A stretch of DNA of 64,000 nt from a virus, in IMG/VR virus record IMGVR_UViG_3300021338_000003, positions 1 through 64,000 of that record, one strand, 5' to 3'. Of this stretch, positions 1 to 8,123 are shown one piece after another. The notes beneath the pieces are model-generated. The model had not been told where the DNA came from, made no database searches, and saw only the letters and a program-made list of their open reading frames with translations. The position numbers were made by a program, and so were the translations under genes. The stretch's first letter is position 1; each line of letters opens with the position of its first letter.

Positions 1-804
1 GAAAGAAACGCCAGGCTTCTCACCGGTGTGGTTAGTGAAAATCATCGAGACGTTCTTGCGACCAAGAAGACGCTTGATCTTCCGAAGACCTCGGGAGTGA
101 ACACCCGCCGGTCCAGCCATGTTTTCCTTCTCGGGGTCATCGGCAGTCATCTTAGCGATGAGTGCAGCGGCCGAGTCACAGACGATGAGCATCTGGGGAG
201 GACCACCCTCATCCTGGTCCTCCAGCTCGTTGAGGAGGTACACCAGGTAATTGTAGTAATCGTCCCCATTGTCGTGAGCCTCCATAGTGAAAAGCTCATG
301 CTCGGGGTCAACCCTGTTGGCCAGCATATATCCCTTATCCCAACTTTCCTCAGCATCCCATGCATCAACCGGGATACCTGACTCAAGGGTTGCCGCCATG
401 GTCTGGAAGCAGAGGGTAGTCTTACCAGAATGTTCAGGGCCAAAGTACACCACGAGCTTGCCACCGGGAATGCCTCCTCCAGTCACAAGGTCCAGGTAAT
501 GGGACCCGGTGGTCAAGCAATCGCCAACGAGCTTTGGGCGCAGCTTCCGACGCCGGAAACCGAGCTTCTTCCGAGCCTTCTTCATTCCAGCACTTTCACG
601 GTCGATCTTCGCACCTCGACCCTTGTACTGATCACATGCGGGGGTACCCGTACCGACCCCACGTCCGAGGCGACACGAAATACCCGGAGGCAGGCCGCTC
701 TTCTCAAAGAAGGTATCAATGAACGAACACTGACCGCAGAAATGGTCAGCAAGAACCTTGCGACCGTGTGGGGCTTCGGGTATATCGGTTTTCTTGGCAG
801 GCAT
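1..804 (-). CDS. recA: RecA/UvsX-like recombinase, C-terminus beyond window
   Basis: Homologous-recombination ATPase that forms filaments on single-stranded DNA; 268 residues are visible and the frame runs off the left edge. The Walker A motif GPEHSGKTT lies at about residues 122-130, preceded by the RecA-like lead-in TGGGIPGGKLV. A Walker B-type strand ends in IVCDSAAAL near residue 215. The last visible residues (SMIFTNHTGEKPG) match the strand and L2 region that follow in RecA. The N-terminus is unusual: before the core is a Lys/Arg-rich stretch and four cysteines (C23, C26, C44, C57) in the pattern CGQC...C...CDQY, which also occurs in two other proteins of this window. The ATG start encodes MPAKKTD and lies six bases beyond the end of the upstream topoisomerase-like gene. 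Family assignment is firm; RecA versus UvsX subfamily is not resolved. Confidence 0.9.
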   Translation of the reverse strand, partial: MPAKKTDIPEAPHGRKVLADHFCGQCSFIDTFFEKSGLPPGISCRLGRGVGTGTPACDQYKGRGAKIDRESAGMKKARKKLGFRRRKLRPKLVGDCLTTGSHYLDLVTGGGIPGGKLVVYFGPEHSGKTTLCFQTMAATLESGIPVDAWDAEESWDKGYMLANRVDPEHELFTMEAHDNGDDYYNYLVYLLNELEDQDEGGPPQMLIVCDSAAALIAKMTADDPEKENMAGPAGVHSRGLRKIKRLLGRKNVSMIFTNHTGEKPGVSF

Positions 805-809
805 TGTTG

Positions 810-2597
810 CTATACCTCAATATCAGTGATGGGGGTAACGTTCTCGGCCATACAACCAGTACAATTCACTCTGGATCCAAACCAGTTGCGGCTTTCGGAT
901 AGAGTTTCCTTTCCACACTCAGGACAAAGACCCGGAACGACTCGGCTTTGGAACCCAGAAACGACCCCATCCTCCGAGAAATCGAGGCCGATGTCCCCAT
1001 TCACTCGCTCATTCCTGAAATAGGGCTGGGTCTCGATGTCCTTGGGATAGACGAGGGTATAATATGTCTGGGTCCTATGGTCGAATGGTTCCTTAACCCT
1101 AGACCCTTCCTCGATGACCTTCACCAGGGACTTGAGGTTGGACATCAGGGGCTTGATGTCCGCCATTGTGTCAAAATGACCTCGAAACTTAGATGCCACT
1201 ACCATCTCAGCCCAGGAACTGGAGGACAGGATATTAAGAATAAGTTCACCACGCAGAGTGATTTGGCATGTACTGGGTCCAATCTTCTTCAGCAAACCCT
1301 GACTGAACAGACTTGCCATGACCCGACCAAAATTGGATTGGCGGTCCATGGAATACTCCCGGATAGCCGTCCGCAAAAGGTGACCCTCTGACACATTGGG
1401 ACTGGGCACATACCACTTCTGGACCACAGAAGAAGACTCTACAACAAATTCAGACGCCTTGAACCCTCTTTTGGGAAGGACGTTCTTGTCATCTAGGGTT
1501 GGTTTGGACACGAAGAGCATGCTCTTTGACCCCAATGGCCTCCTCTGACCAGGACCATCCCACAACTTCCACTGGATGGTGCTGCCCTTATTTGCAGACT
1601 CCAAAGCGAGGAGGGCCTGTGACCATACCCACTTGTAAATCACACCCTCGTCAGAGGAGGGATGATCAGCAGGAGTCACAGCAGGGTCTACAGGTTGAAT
1701 GAACAGTGGACCCGGACGCTGAGAGACCCCAGCCGTCTTATATCCCGCGGCCTTCAGAACTTTCTTTCCTCCCCGGATGAATTCTGGATCCATACCATCC
1801 TTAGCCCCCAGTACAGCAGTAATCATCCCACTGCTTTCCAATTTCTGTAGAGCTTTGATTATCCTTGAGCCCGGAAGGCCAACCTCAAGGCAAATATCAT
1901 AAACAAGACTGCCCAGGTTGAGCACAGATGGAGTACTACGACCCGTATCCCACTTGGACACAGTGTCTACAGTCAGAAACCCAGATTCGGCCATCCTCTG
2001 GTATCGTCTAGCAATGCCTTCAGACCCAACACATCCAGACTCCAAAACAACGTCCACTGGACCGCTCAATTTGGTCCGGCATATCCACTCGCATGAGACC
2101 ATCCGTCGACTCTGGAACATTGGCACCGCGGCGATGTGGAGAAGCAACAATTCCCCGACCCCAATGTTCACAGAAGTGCCCAAATATTCGGTAAGAGCCC
2201 GGGAGATATGAAGCCTGGAGAGACCTCGGGCTGCCGTCAGAGCAGTATACTGCTCGATGGCCCCCAGGTCAATGGACTGCTTCTTTCGAAGGGCAGAGTC
2301 CAGACCCTTCTTGTCGGTCACCCTGGAGAGGTCCACCCTGGTACATTTGGCGTCGGGGTGGAACGCCTGCACTTGTTTCTGGATGGCCAGAGATAGAGCC
2401 TCGCCTTCGTTGGTCTGGGGGAACCCCAAGTATACCACGTCTGTGTCCAGATTGGCCAACGTGGATACGGTTCCCGGGTGAAGGGATATCCCCTTTGGAC
2501 CCACCTTCATTCGGTGCTCGGGTAGACAAAGCACCGAATCGTGGATACGACCCAGGAATTCAGCCCGGCTAGGGGACTGCACGAAAATAACGGACAT
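810..2597 (-). CDS. Topoisomerase IA-like protein with all catalytic motifs replaced
   Basis: This 595-residue protein follows the type IA topoisomerase layout. The N-terminal TOPRIM block reads FVQSPSRA where active enzymes have VESPAKA. A second block reads LGFPQTNEGEAL where the family has ATDPDREGEAI. Next come an RVDLSRVTD...ID...AARGLSRL stretch like the family's EIT...ID..AQ.ARR block, and a segment ending SGMITAVLG where the catalytic tyrosine segment GLITYMRTDS is expected. The C-terminus has a CPEC...CTGC zinc ribbon (about residues 560-590). The acidic metal-binding residues of TOPRIM (E and both D of DxD) and the catalytic Tyr (now Ala) are gone; only the EGEA glutamate remains. 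I infer a DNA-binding, non-cleaving relative. The start follows a GGGAGAG Shine-Dalgarno site. It lies in a minus-strand replication block between the RecA-like and thioredoxin-like genes. The fold call is by eye. Confidence 0.6.
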   Translation of the reverse strand: MSVIFVQSPSRAEFLGRIHDSVLCLPEHRMKVGPKGISLHPGTVSTLANLDTDVVYLGFPQTNEGEALSLAIQKQVQAFHPDAKCTRVDLSRVTDKKGLDSALRKKQSIDLGAIEQYTALTAARGLSRLHISRALTEYLGTSVNIGVGELLLLHIAAVPMFQSRRMVSCEWICRTKLSGPVDVVLESGCVGSEGIARRYQRMAESGFLTVDTVSKWDTGRSTPSVLNLGSLVYDICLEVGLPGSRIIKALQKLESSGMITAVLGAKDGMDPEFIRGGKKVLKAAGYKTAGVSQRPGPLFIQPVDPAVTPADHPSSDEGVIYKWVWSQALLALESANKGSTIQWKLWDGPGQRRPLGSKSMLFVSKPTLDDKNVLPKRGFKASEFVVESSSVVQKWYVPSPNVSEGHLLRTAIREYSMDRQSNFGRVMASLFSQGLLKKIGPSTCQITLRGELILNILSSSSWAEMVVASKFRGHFDTMADIKPLMSNLKSLVKVIEEGSRVKEPFDHRTQTYYTLVYPKDIETQPYFRNERVNGDIGLDFSEDGVVSGFQSRVVPGLCPECGKETLSESRNWFGSRVNCTGCMAENVTPITDIEV

Positions 2598-2606
2598 TTG
2601 CTCTCC

Positions 2607-2930
2607 CTAGAACAGGCCGAGAGGGCGTAGCCTGTCCCCTAGTGAGTTCAGGTCATCCTGATTTAGCAGGACGTCATGGATGATCTTACCATCCTTGAAG
2701 AAGCGAATCCGTGGGGCCCGAGCGATATCCACCAGGTGGCTTTGAGTCTCATCGATAGGCATCACAAACACTGGTTGTGATCCCTTAATACCATGAAGGT
2801 GCTCGACGAACTTCAGATGCTTTTTGGTTGGCGCTACCATCAGAAGGGCAAACTCCTGATTATCCCTGATAAGAGAGGTATATTGGTGCGCATGGACGTA
2901 GGTGAAACCTTCAGACCCCACGAATTGCAT
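2607..2930 (-). CDS. Thioredoxin-fold protein lacking the CxxC motif
   Basis: A 107-residue protein with the thioredoxin pattern: a strand (FALLMVAP), the helix that normally starts with WCGPC but here reads APTKKHLKFV, then FVMPIDET, and finally the cis-Pro and strand region ARAPRIRFFKDGKII, very like the thioredoxin P-x-h-x-h-F-K-x-G-K block. It has no cysteine at all, so it cannot be a disulfide reductase. Some phages recruit thioredoxin as a structural processivity factor for DNA polymerase (T7), and the position between a topoisomerase-like and a single-strand binding gene suggests a scaffold role; that is inference. The start follows GAGGTAAG. Confidence 0.45.
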   Translation of the reverse strand: MQFVGSEGFTYVHAHQYTSLIRDNQEFALLMVAPTKKHLKFVEHLHGIKGSQPVFVMPIDETQSHLVDIARAPRIRFFKDGKIIHDVLLNQDDLNSLGDRLRPLGLF

Positions 2931-2938
2931 ATCTTACC

Positions 2939-4231
2939 TCACTCCATCGGCCGACGCTTGCGCCGACGCTTGCGAGGTGCCTCTTCGGAATCAGACTTGG
3001 TCGGAGGGCGCTTGCGCCGACGCTTACGCGGAGGCGGGGCCTCGTCCTCGCCATCAGCAGGAGGACGAGACTTGCGGGTACGAGTCCGAGTCTTGCCTCT
3101 GGCGGACTTGCTACCGGTCTTCTTCGAACGACGGCGACGGCGAGGAGCCTCTTCCTCCTCCTCGTCATCTTCGGAGCCCGTGTCCTTCCAAGCGTTATCG
3201 TTCTCATCCTTGCCTTCATACAACTCACGACGGGGGCGACCGTCGTCGTCATAATACCCAGACCGCTCCATGAACCGACGCATGTTGTCAGGGTCAACGT
3301 CAGCAGCCGCCATCTCTTCCAGAGGAAGAAGACCGGCCTCCTCGATCACCTTCATGCCTACCAGCGCCTTGGGGTTCTCACGACGGAGCTTGAAAATCCC
3401 CATGATATTGGTCTTCTTGCCGTTCTTGAGAATGTAGCGGCCGAAAACCTCTTTTATCTCATCTGAAGTGAGAGGGTGATTTGGAGCGTCATTGCACTTC
3501 TGTACGGAATACATGTCGTCGGCACGACGAGCCGTCTTGTCGAGGCTCATGGTGATGTCAAATCCCTGTTTGGGGTCAGCGGGATCGACACGTTCAAACT
3601 TGGCGATCTTATCGATAGCCTTCATAGGAGTGTAGGGCATTCCAGATTTACCCAGAACACCGAAGTCAGAATTACCCTTGACCACATCCCGGCCGCGGAT
3701 CGTCTTGACGTTGCGCTCGAAGCAGAACCACCAGGTACGCTGATTTGGGCGGGACTTGAAATCATCACACATGGGGCAGCAAAGGCGGTCCAGACGGACG
3801 GCCTTACCATTTTCCATAGCCCGAGGACAGAACCGGTCCTTGTTGCGGTCCGTTCCTCTGGGCACCTCGATCCCCTGTCGCTCCAGGGCGACAGCCTTTA
3901 CGACCTCGGAATCATACCAGCCCTGACCGGTCTTGGGGTTCTTCCAATCAACAACCTTCTCACGGAAGAGGTCGAACTTGGGGCAGAGGAAAGGAACACC
4001 AGGCGGAGCCTTCGGGGGCTTGAACTCCCTGCCCTCGGCGATGGCCTTTTCTCGCATTGACCCGAGCTTGTCAGCGTAGTCGCCGGCTCCCTGAACACAC
4101 CAATGGTTGGCGATGTCCTGGACGGGACCCACAAGCCGGAAACGACGATTCCGGTTATCAGGTACGATGAAGTTGACATCCTCGTCCCAGCGGCTGCGTC
4201 GCTCGCTGCCGCGGTCACTGTAATTGCGCAT
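2939..4231 (-). CDS. gp32-like single-stranded DNA-binding protein with basic tail
   Basis: A 430-residue protein resembling phage gp32-type single-strand binding proteins. It has an N-terminal region with a zinc-binding-like set of cysteines (FLCP, RFCP, CCPMC between about residues 80 and 165), then an OB-fold-like stretch (RTWWFCFERNVKTI; the FDITMSLDKTARRADDMYSV region) and a charged C-terminal tail from about residue 345. Such proteins usually end in an acidic tail that recruits partners. Here an acidic run (EDDEEEEE) is followed by about 80 residues rich in Arg/Lys with repeated RKRRRKR blocks. The preferred start is the ATG at 4231; a TTG two codons upstream is also open. The neighbours are replication and recombination genes. 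The function fits well, but the alignment is by eye. Confidence 0.65.
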   Translation of the reverse strand: MRNYSDRGSERRSRWDEDVNFIVPDNRNRRFRLVGPVQDIANHWCVQGAGDYADKLGSMREKAIAEGREFKPPKAPPGVPFLCPKFDLFREKVVDWKNPKTGQGWYDSEVVKAVALERQGIEVPRGTDRNKDRFCPRAMENGKAVRLDRLCCPMCDDFKSRPNQRTWWFCFERNVKTIRGRDVVKGNSDFGVLGKSGMPYTPMKAIDKIAKFERVDPADPKQGFDITMSLDKTARRADDMYSVQKCNDAPNHPLTSDEIKEVFGRYILKNGKKTNIMGIFKLRRENPKALVGMKVIEEAGLLPLEEMAAADVDPDNMRRFMERSGYYDDDGRPRRELYEGKDENDNAWKDTGSEDDEEEEEAPRRRRRSKKTGSKSARGKTRTRTRKSRPPADGEDEAPPPRKRRRKRPPTKSDSEEAPRKRRRKRRPME

Positions 4232-4322
4232 ATTCAAATTTTCCTAATGGTGGCGTCATGGTCGTCATGACGGTTGGTGGGATGGTAACCAAGTGGTGGC
4301 GCCATTTAGGCGATGTGGTGTT

Positions 4323-4343
4323 GTGTTGCAACAATCGCAACAC
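4323..4343 (-). terminator. Weak hairpin after the 4351 gene
   Basis: A 7-bp perfect inverted repeat (GTGTTGC...GCAACAC, 7-nt loop) lies 8 bases beyond the stop codon of the minus-strand gene ending at 4351. There is no clear U-tract, so it may be only a processing or weak termination signal. It falls in the 119-base gap before the single-strand binding gene, which otherwise shows nothing clear. Confidence 0.3.
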
Positions 4344-4350
4344 TCAGAAT

Positions 4351-5016
4351 TTAAGGCACGTCACCCACATAAGAGGGCGCCCACAGAATGTCACAGGTAT
4401 CCGTGCCGTTGGCTTCCAAAAGAACCCCCAGAGAGTAGATACGGGACCCAGTTGCGGAGGGCTCTGTGGTTGTGGCCTTGCCGATTGCATTGGACAGGTA
4501 TACCGGATTACCGACATCCCCAGCCACCGGAGTGGAACTGAACTTCGCCGTCACCTGATGCCCAAAGAAATTGTGGACAGATGCGATATCCCCCGACGAT
4601 GTATCGGCCAGAGCCACTGCTAGGGCATTCTGTCGAGTTCCCACATCATTCGAATCGGCCAAAAGCCAGCCCCCAGCAGGTCCAATGCACAAGATTTCCC
4701 CTGCCGACAGAGATGCTTTGGACTCAATGCGAGGACCACGAAGGGCGGCCCAAAGACCCCTCACCAGGTATCCAATTACGGTCTTGTCAATCTGGGTGAG
4801 GTCTGGTCCGTCGGTAGCAGGGCTGCCCACAGGCTTCGGATTCCAGGCAGCGCCGGCCAGAAATTGATTGCCACTGATGTCTACTGTATTCCAATTGGGA
4901 CTGGACCCTACATCGCCTAGGGATGCCCGAACAACGGACAATCCGGCGGGGTCAGCCAGGTAAGCCTCTTCCACTACCTGAATGATGGCTGCCTTCAAGT
5001 CTGCATACTCGCTCAT
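4351..5016 (-). CDS. Probable virion decoration or capsid-fibre-type protein
   Basis: 221 residues with no enzyme motif. The C-terminal half (about residues 125-221) is Gly/Ala/Thr-rich with short beta-strand patterns such as GNPVYLSNAIGKATTTEPS and SRIYSLGVLLEANGTDTCDI. This is the pattern of small beta-rich domains at the ends of phage head-decoration and fibre proteins, where 'G-x-P-V-Y-L-S' precedes a turn and a 'hGVhL' strand. The N-terminus is helical (MSEYADLKAAIIQVVEEAYL). The stop lies one base upstream in the reading direction from the non-coding gap; the sigma factor gene ends one base before its start region. A structural role is inferred; the exact position in the particle is unknown. 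Confidence 0.4.
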   Translation of the reverse strand: MSEYADLKAAIIQVVEEAYLADPAGLSVVRASLGDVGSSPNWNTVDISGNQFLAGAAWNPKPVGSPATDGPDLTQIDKTVIGYLVRGLWAALRGPRIESKASLSAGEILCIGPAGGWLLADSNDVGTRQNALAVALADTSSGDIASVHNFFGHQVTAKFSSTPVAGDVGNPVYLSNAIGKATTTEPSATGSRIYSLGVLLEANGTDTCDILWAPSYVGDVP

Positions 5017-5017
5017 G

Positions 5018-6310
5018 TTACGACCTCTTCATCTGATCGACCGCAATGAGGGCCATCTGTCGGAGTCTTTCACGGACTATGTCCAGTGGGTACATGTCCT
5101 TACTATCCGGGACAAGGTCAAAGGTACCAAAACAGCAACAGATGACCATTCTTTCTTTGTAGGATAGGGCCGACATGTAGTCACTAGCCTGAGTGGATGA
5201 CTTCCGGGACAACGAGTCCTCTACAGACTCACCTTCGTCTACTACGTTGTCTCGAAGCATGGTGCCAGGGTCGTCTTCGGACAGTGGACTTTCAAGACTG
5301 ACTGGACGATTGATCTGAATGGCCTGCATGACTTCGACCACTTGCTCCTCGGTCATCTTCATTTCTTTGGCGATGGCGGGGATGTCGCCTACAATCCCCT
5401 TGTCGTGGCTCATCTGCTCCATCTTGCGGTACACCTGCCAAAGAGGGGCAGGGATCTTGCACATGTTGGCTTCGGTCTTAAGATGAAGCAGGACCGAAGC
5501 CTGAATCCAGTTGCGAGCCAGTCCCGAAAATGCCTTTTCCCGATTGGGGTCGAAATAATTGGCTGCTCGAACCAAACCAGTGGACCCGTGCTGGAAGTTG
5601 TCGAGTATCTGCTGTTCTGACCTTCCATACTTCCGAGCCATCTGCATCACCAAGCGACGGAAGGAGACCAGAACCTTTGTCCTCATGGCCATAGCAATCT
5701 TCATGTGCCACTGTACCTGCTTGACCACCCCGTAGAAGTGAGTTTGTGTCGCCCCAAACCTTTCCTCCATTGACCTCGCTTTCATTTCCAGTCTTGCTAC
5801 TTCCAGTCTCAACTTCGGTCGAACCCTTTCCCCTATATCCTCAAGTCGTTCAACTTCCAGCCGTTTAGGGATGGCTTGGTCAACATACATGCAGTAGCGC
5901 TTGGTGCTTCGGAGGAATGACTCTCCTAGGATGATATACACTGCATAGACGAAAGGAAGAGATTCCTTGTGTTGAACATAGGGGGATATTGTATCCTTTT
6001 CCTTCATCGCTGAGTGATACATGAAGTCCAAACCCAGCTCAATCAGCAGAACTTCCCGCGGCAGATAATCATCAACTTCATACCCACCCCGCTCTCTGAT
6101 GATGTCCTCCCCGTAGAAGATCGTGACATTTTTGAGAACCTTCGCCGCCATCTTGGTGGTATTCTCAATCATGAAGGCATCGAAGAAGGAAGTATGAGCG
6201 CCTATCAGGTCAGCAACGTCTTCAATCACCTCATAGAACTCATGATACCACCACACCATCTCTCTATGGGGTATCAACGGTGCGTTGTATAGGGTTCCGA
6301 GATTGTACAC
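5018..6310 (-). CDS. Phage-encoded sigma-70-family transcription factor
   Basis: 430 residues. Region 2 is clear at about 215-290: MQMARKYGRSEQQILDNFQ, then HGSTGLVRAANYFDPNREKA and FSGLARNWIQASV, matching the family's 'D..QEG..GL..A...FD...G..FS..A..WI.Q'. Region 3 follows (IPAIAKEMKMTEEQVVEVMQ; PVSLESPLSEDD). A short region 4-like end (SYKERMVICCCFGTFD; VRERLRQMALIAV) replaces the normal helix-turn-helix. The first 200 residues are a long helical extension that I do not recognise. The start is GTG behind a G-rich Shine-Dalgarno site. It presumably redirects host RNA polymerase to a class of phage promoters. The divergent gene at 6359 starts 48 bases away. Confidence 0.85.
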   Translation of the reverse strand: MYNLGTLYNAPLIPHREMVWWYHEFYEVIEDVADLIGAHTSFFDAFMIENTTKMAAKVLKNVTIFYGEDIIRERGGYEVDDYLPREVLLIELGLDFMYHSAMKEKDTISPYVQHKESLPFVYAVYIILGESFLRSTKRYCMYVDQAIPKRLEVERLEDIGERVRPKLRLEVARLEMKARSMEERFGATQTHFYGVVKQVQWHMKIAMAMRTKVLVSFRRLVMQMARKYGRSEQQILDNFQHGSTGLVRAANYFDPNREKAFSGLARNWIQASVLLHLKTEANMCKIPAPLWQVYRKMEQMSHDKGIVGDIPAIAKEMKMTEEQVVEVMQAIQINRPVSLESPLSEDDPGTMLRDNVVDEGESVEDSLSRKSSTQASDYMSALSYKERMVICCCFGTFDLVPDSKDMYPLDIVRERLRQMALIAVDQMKRS

Positions 6311-6358
6311 TAGACCCCCCTAGGTCCTACAGGTTAAAGGAAACACACGGGTAACCGC

Positions 6359-6979
6359 ATGCCTGAAAACATACCGAAGCTGAACCTCGGTCAGATAATA
6401 CGCCTTACACCCAAGCAGATACGCCAAAGGGGCGTCAGGACGTGCTCAGTGAGGGTGTCCAGGGTGTCCGTTGAACTCGATGACTTCGGTGCCTCGAAGG
6501 TTGTCCAATCGCGTTCGCTCTGTATTGACAGAGTACACGTTTCCTCTATTCGATTCTACCATTCGGAAGGAATTCCATCCTCCCTGGTAGCACTTCGAAA
6601 CCTCCGTCGAGAAATCCCAACGGGCCGGGAACTCTACGGAGTACCGGTATGGGTATCCTGTGATTGTGAATGGTTTCTGTATGACTGCGAGGTTGCCCTG
6701 AACCGCTATGGGTGCACAGACATCCGGTTCTCCAACGGTGACTACCCCGTTGTACGAAACAGTGGGATGGTCCCTCGCCTATGCAAGCATCTGATTGCAT
6801 TGGCTCCGCTCGCCGTGGCGGCCAAGGAGAAGAGCAACCGGCCGGTGTCTTCTCCTACGTACCCTGTGCGACCTGGACCATTGCCCAGTCAGCTGCAACG
6901 TCAACTTGAAAGGGCCAAAGACCTTCCGAGTAGGGAAGAACTCGATGAAGCCATGAAGGGTGTCACCGATTTTCTTTGA
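6359..6979 (+). CDS. SWIM-like zinc-finger protein
   Basis: 206 residues. A C-x-C ... C-x-H signature typical of SWIM zinc fingers is visible: VSCDCEWFLYDCEV (about 105-118), then about 30 residues later RLCKHLIAL (about 146-154). SWIM domains bind DNA or protein. The C-terminal 40 residues are Pro-rich then helical (LERAKDLPSREELDEAMK). It is divergent from the sigma factor gene and overlaps the convergent gene ending at 6963 by 17 bases. The specific role is unknown. Confidence 0.5.
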   Translation: MPENIPKLNLGQIIRLTPKQIRQRGVRTCSVRVSRVSVELDDFGASKVVQSRSLCIDRVHVSSIRFYHSEGIPSSLVALRNLRREIPTGRELYGVPVWVSCDCEWFLYDCEVALNRYGCTDIRFSNGDYPVVRNSGMVPRLCKHLIALAPLAVAAKEKSNRPVSSPTYPVRPGPLPSQLQRQLERAKDLPSREELDEAMKGVTDFL

Positions 6980-7250
6980 CGATGTCCCATAGAACCTGGG
7001 TTCTATTGGCCTGCATCTTTCGGATGCCTGCATCGATCAAGGCAACCCGCTTGTAGTCATCATCTGAAAGGACGTGAAGAGACTTGCGCTTCTCCCGACC
7101 GACCAAGGCACCCTCTCGGTGGTGGATGTGGACCGTCGAATCGGGGTCCACATCCAGGGTCTCAACCCACCCGATATAATGGCGGTCAGTGACCTCACAG
7201 TAGAAAAACACCCGAGTCCAATCGGGAGTAACCTCGGCAACATGTGGCAT
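6963..7250 (-). CDS. Hypothetical protein, 95 aa
   Basis: A small soluble protein with an early beta-rich part (DWTRVFFYCEVTDRHYIGWV) and a helical C-terminus (YKRVALIDAGIRKMQANRT). It starts with ATG behind AGAGGTGATTC, divergent from the Fpg gene 37 bases away. Its 3' end overlaps the end of the SWIM-like gene. I do not recognise the family. Confidence 0.6.
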   Translation of the reverse strand: MPHVAEVTPDWTRVFFYCEVTDRHYIGWVETLDVDPDSTVHIHHREGALVGREKRKSLHVLSDDDYKRVALIDAGIRKMQANRTQVLWDIVKENR

Positions 7251-7287
7251 GAATCACCTCTAATGGATGGAGTTTAGTGGAGACTGC

Positions 7288-8115
7288 ATGCCCGAATGGC
7301 CCGAAGTCAAAGTGGTAGTCCACCAGCTCCAAAGACTGGTAGGGTCTGTCACTTCAAGATCCTGGTCCAACTCCAAGTACAACCCAGGCAGAAAACTCGG
7401 CGGGATAGAAGGACTGAAGGTCAAGAGAATCCGGCAGCGGGCCAAGTTCATCGAATTTCACCTTCGGCAAGGTTCGACCCGCAAAGTAGTCATCTTCCAT
7501 CTTGGCATGTCAGGAAAGCTTGGTATCGTTCCTCTGAGTAGCCCAGCTCTACAGGGTGTTCACTGCCACGCGTGGATGGCTTTCGAACACAAAGAGGCCC
7601 TAGTGTTCGTGGATCCCCGAAAGTTCGGGCGGGCCATGGTCATTGAAGACCCCAGCGTATATCGCTTCGAGTTATACAAAAATATAGGCCCCGAAGCGGC
7701 GGCTATTGACTTCAACACCTTTCACAGTCGCGTGTCCCAGAAACCGAAATGGACGGTCAAGAAGGCTTTGCTTGACCAAAGCCTGGTTTCAGGATACGGC
7801 AATATATATGCGAATGAAATCTTGCATTATGCCCAGGTTCATCCCCACTCAAGGATAGAGCTTGTTCCCCGAGAGCGATGGTTGGCAATCCACGGAGCAA
7901 CCCCACGTCTGTTTGACCATGCCTTCCGATGCGGAGGTTCTAGTCCCCAAAGCTTCCGAGGGCCAAATGGCGAGTCGGGGACCTTCCAAAACCACCACAG
8001 GATATACGGAAGGGAGGGAAAACCTTGTAACAGGTGTGGCAGGCCCATAATGAAAGGGTACCTCGATGGGAGGAGCACCTTTTGGTGCCAATGTTCAACA
8101 ATCTTCGATTATTAG
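7288..8115 (+). CDS. mutM: Formamidopyrimidine-DNA glycosylase (Fpg/Nei family)
   Basis: A base-excision-repair glycosylase and AP lyase that removes oxidised bases; 275 residues, the usual Fpg length. The start is fixed by chemistry: the family needs Pro directly after the initiator Met, and this ATG gives M-PEWPEV (Pro2, Glu3) behind GTGGAG. Other family features are IRQRAKFIEFHL (conserved Lys loop), HLGMSG, VDPRKFGRA, QSLVSGYGNIYANEIL (helix-two-turn-helix) and a C-terminal zinc finger YGREGKPCNRCG...FWCQC. The last cysteine pair is C-x-C instead of the usual C-x2-C. An open ATG 7 codons upstream would remove the N-terminal proline and is rejected. Its presence suggests the phage protects or edits its own DNA. 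Confidence 0.93.
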   Translation: MPEWPEVKVVVHQLQRLVGSVTSRSWSNSKYNPGRKLGGIEGLKVKRIRQRAKFIEFHLRQGSTRKVVIFHLGMSGKLGIVPLSSPALQGVHCHAWMAFEHKEALVFVDPRKFGRAMVIEDPSVYRFELYKNIGPEAAAIDFNTFHSRVSQKPKWTVKKALLDQSLVSGYGNIYANEILHYAQVHPHSRIELVPRERWLAIHGATPRLFDHAFRCGGSSPQSFRGPNGESGTFQNHHRIYGREGKPCNRCGRPIMKGYLDGRSTFWCQCSTIFDY

Positions 8116-8123
8116 GAGAGGCC

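Noticed and set aside
7267-7287. Earlier ATG for the Fpg gene
   Set aside because: It would bury the catalytic N-terminal proline; the ATG at 7288 has the better ribosome site.
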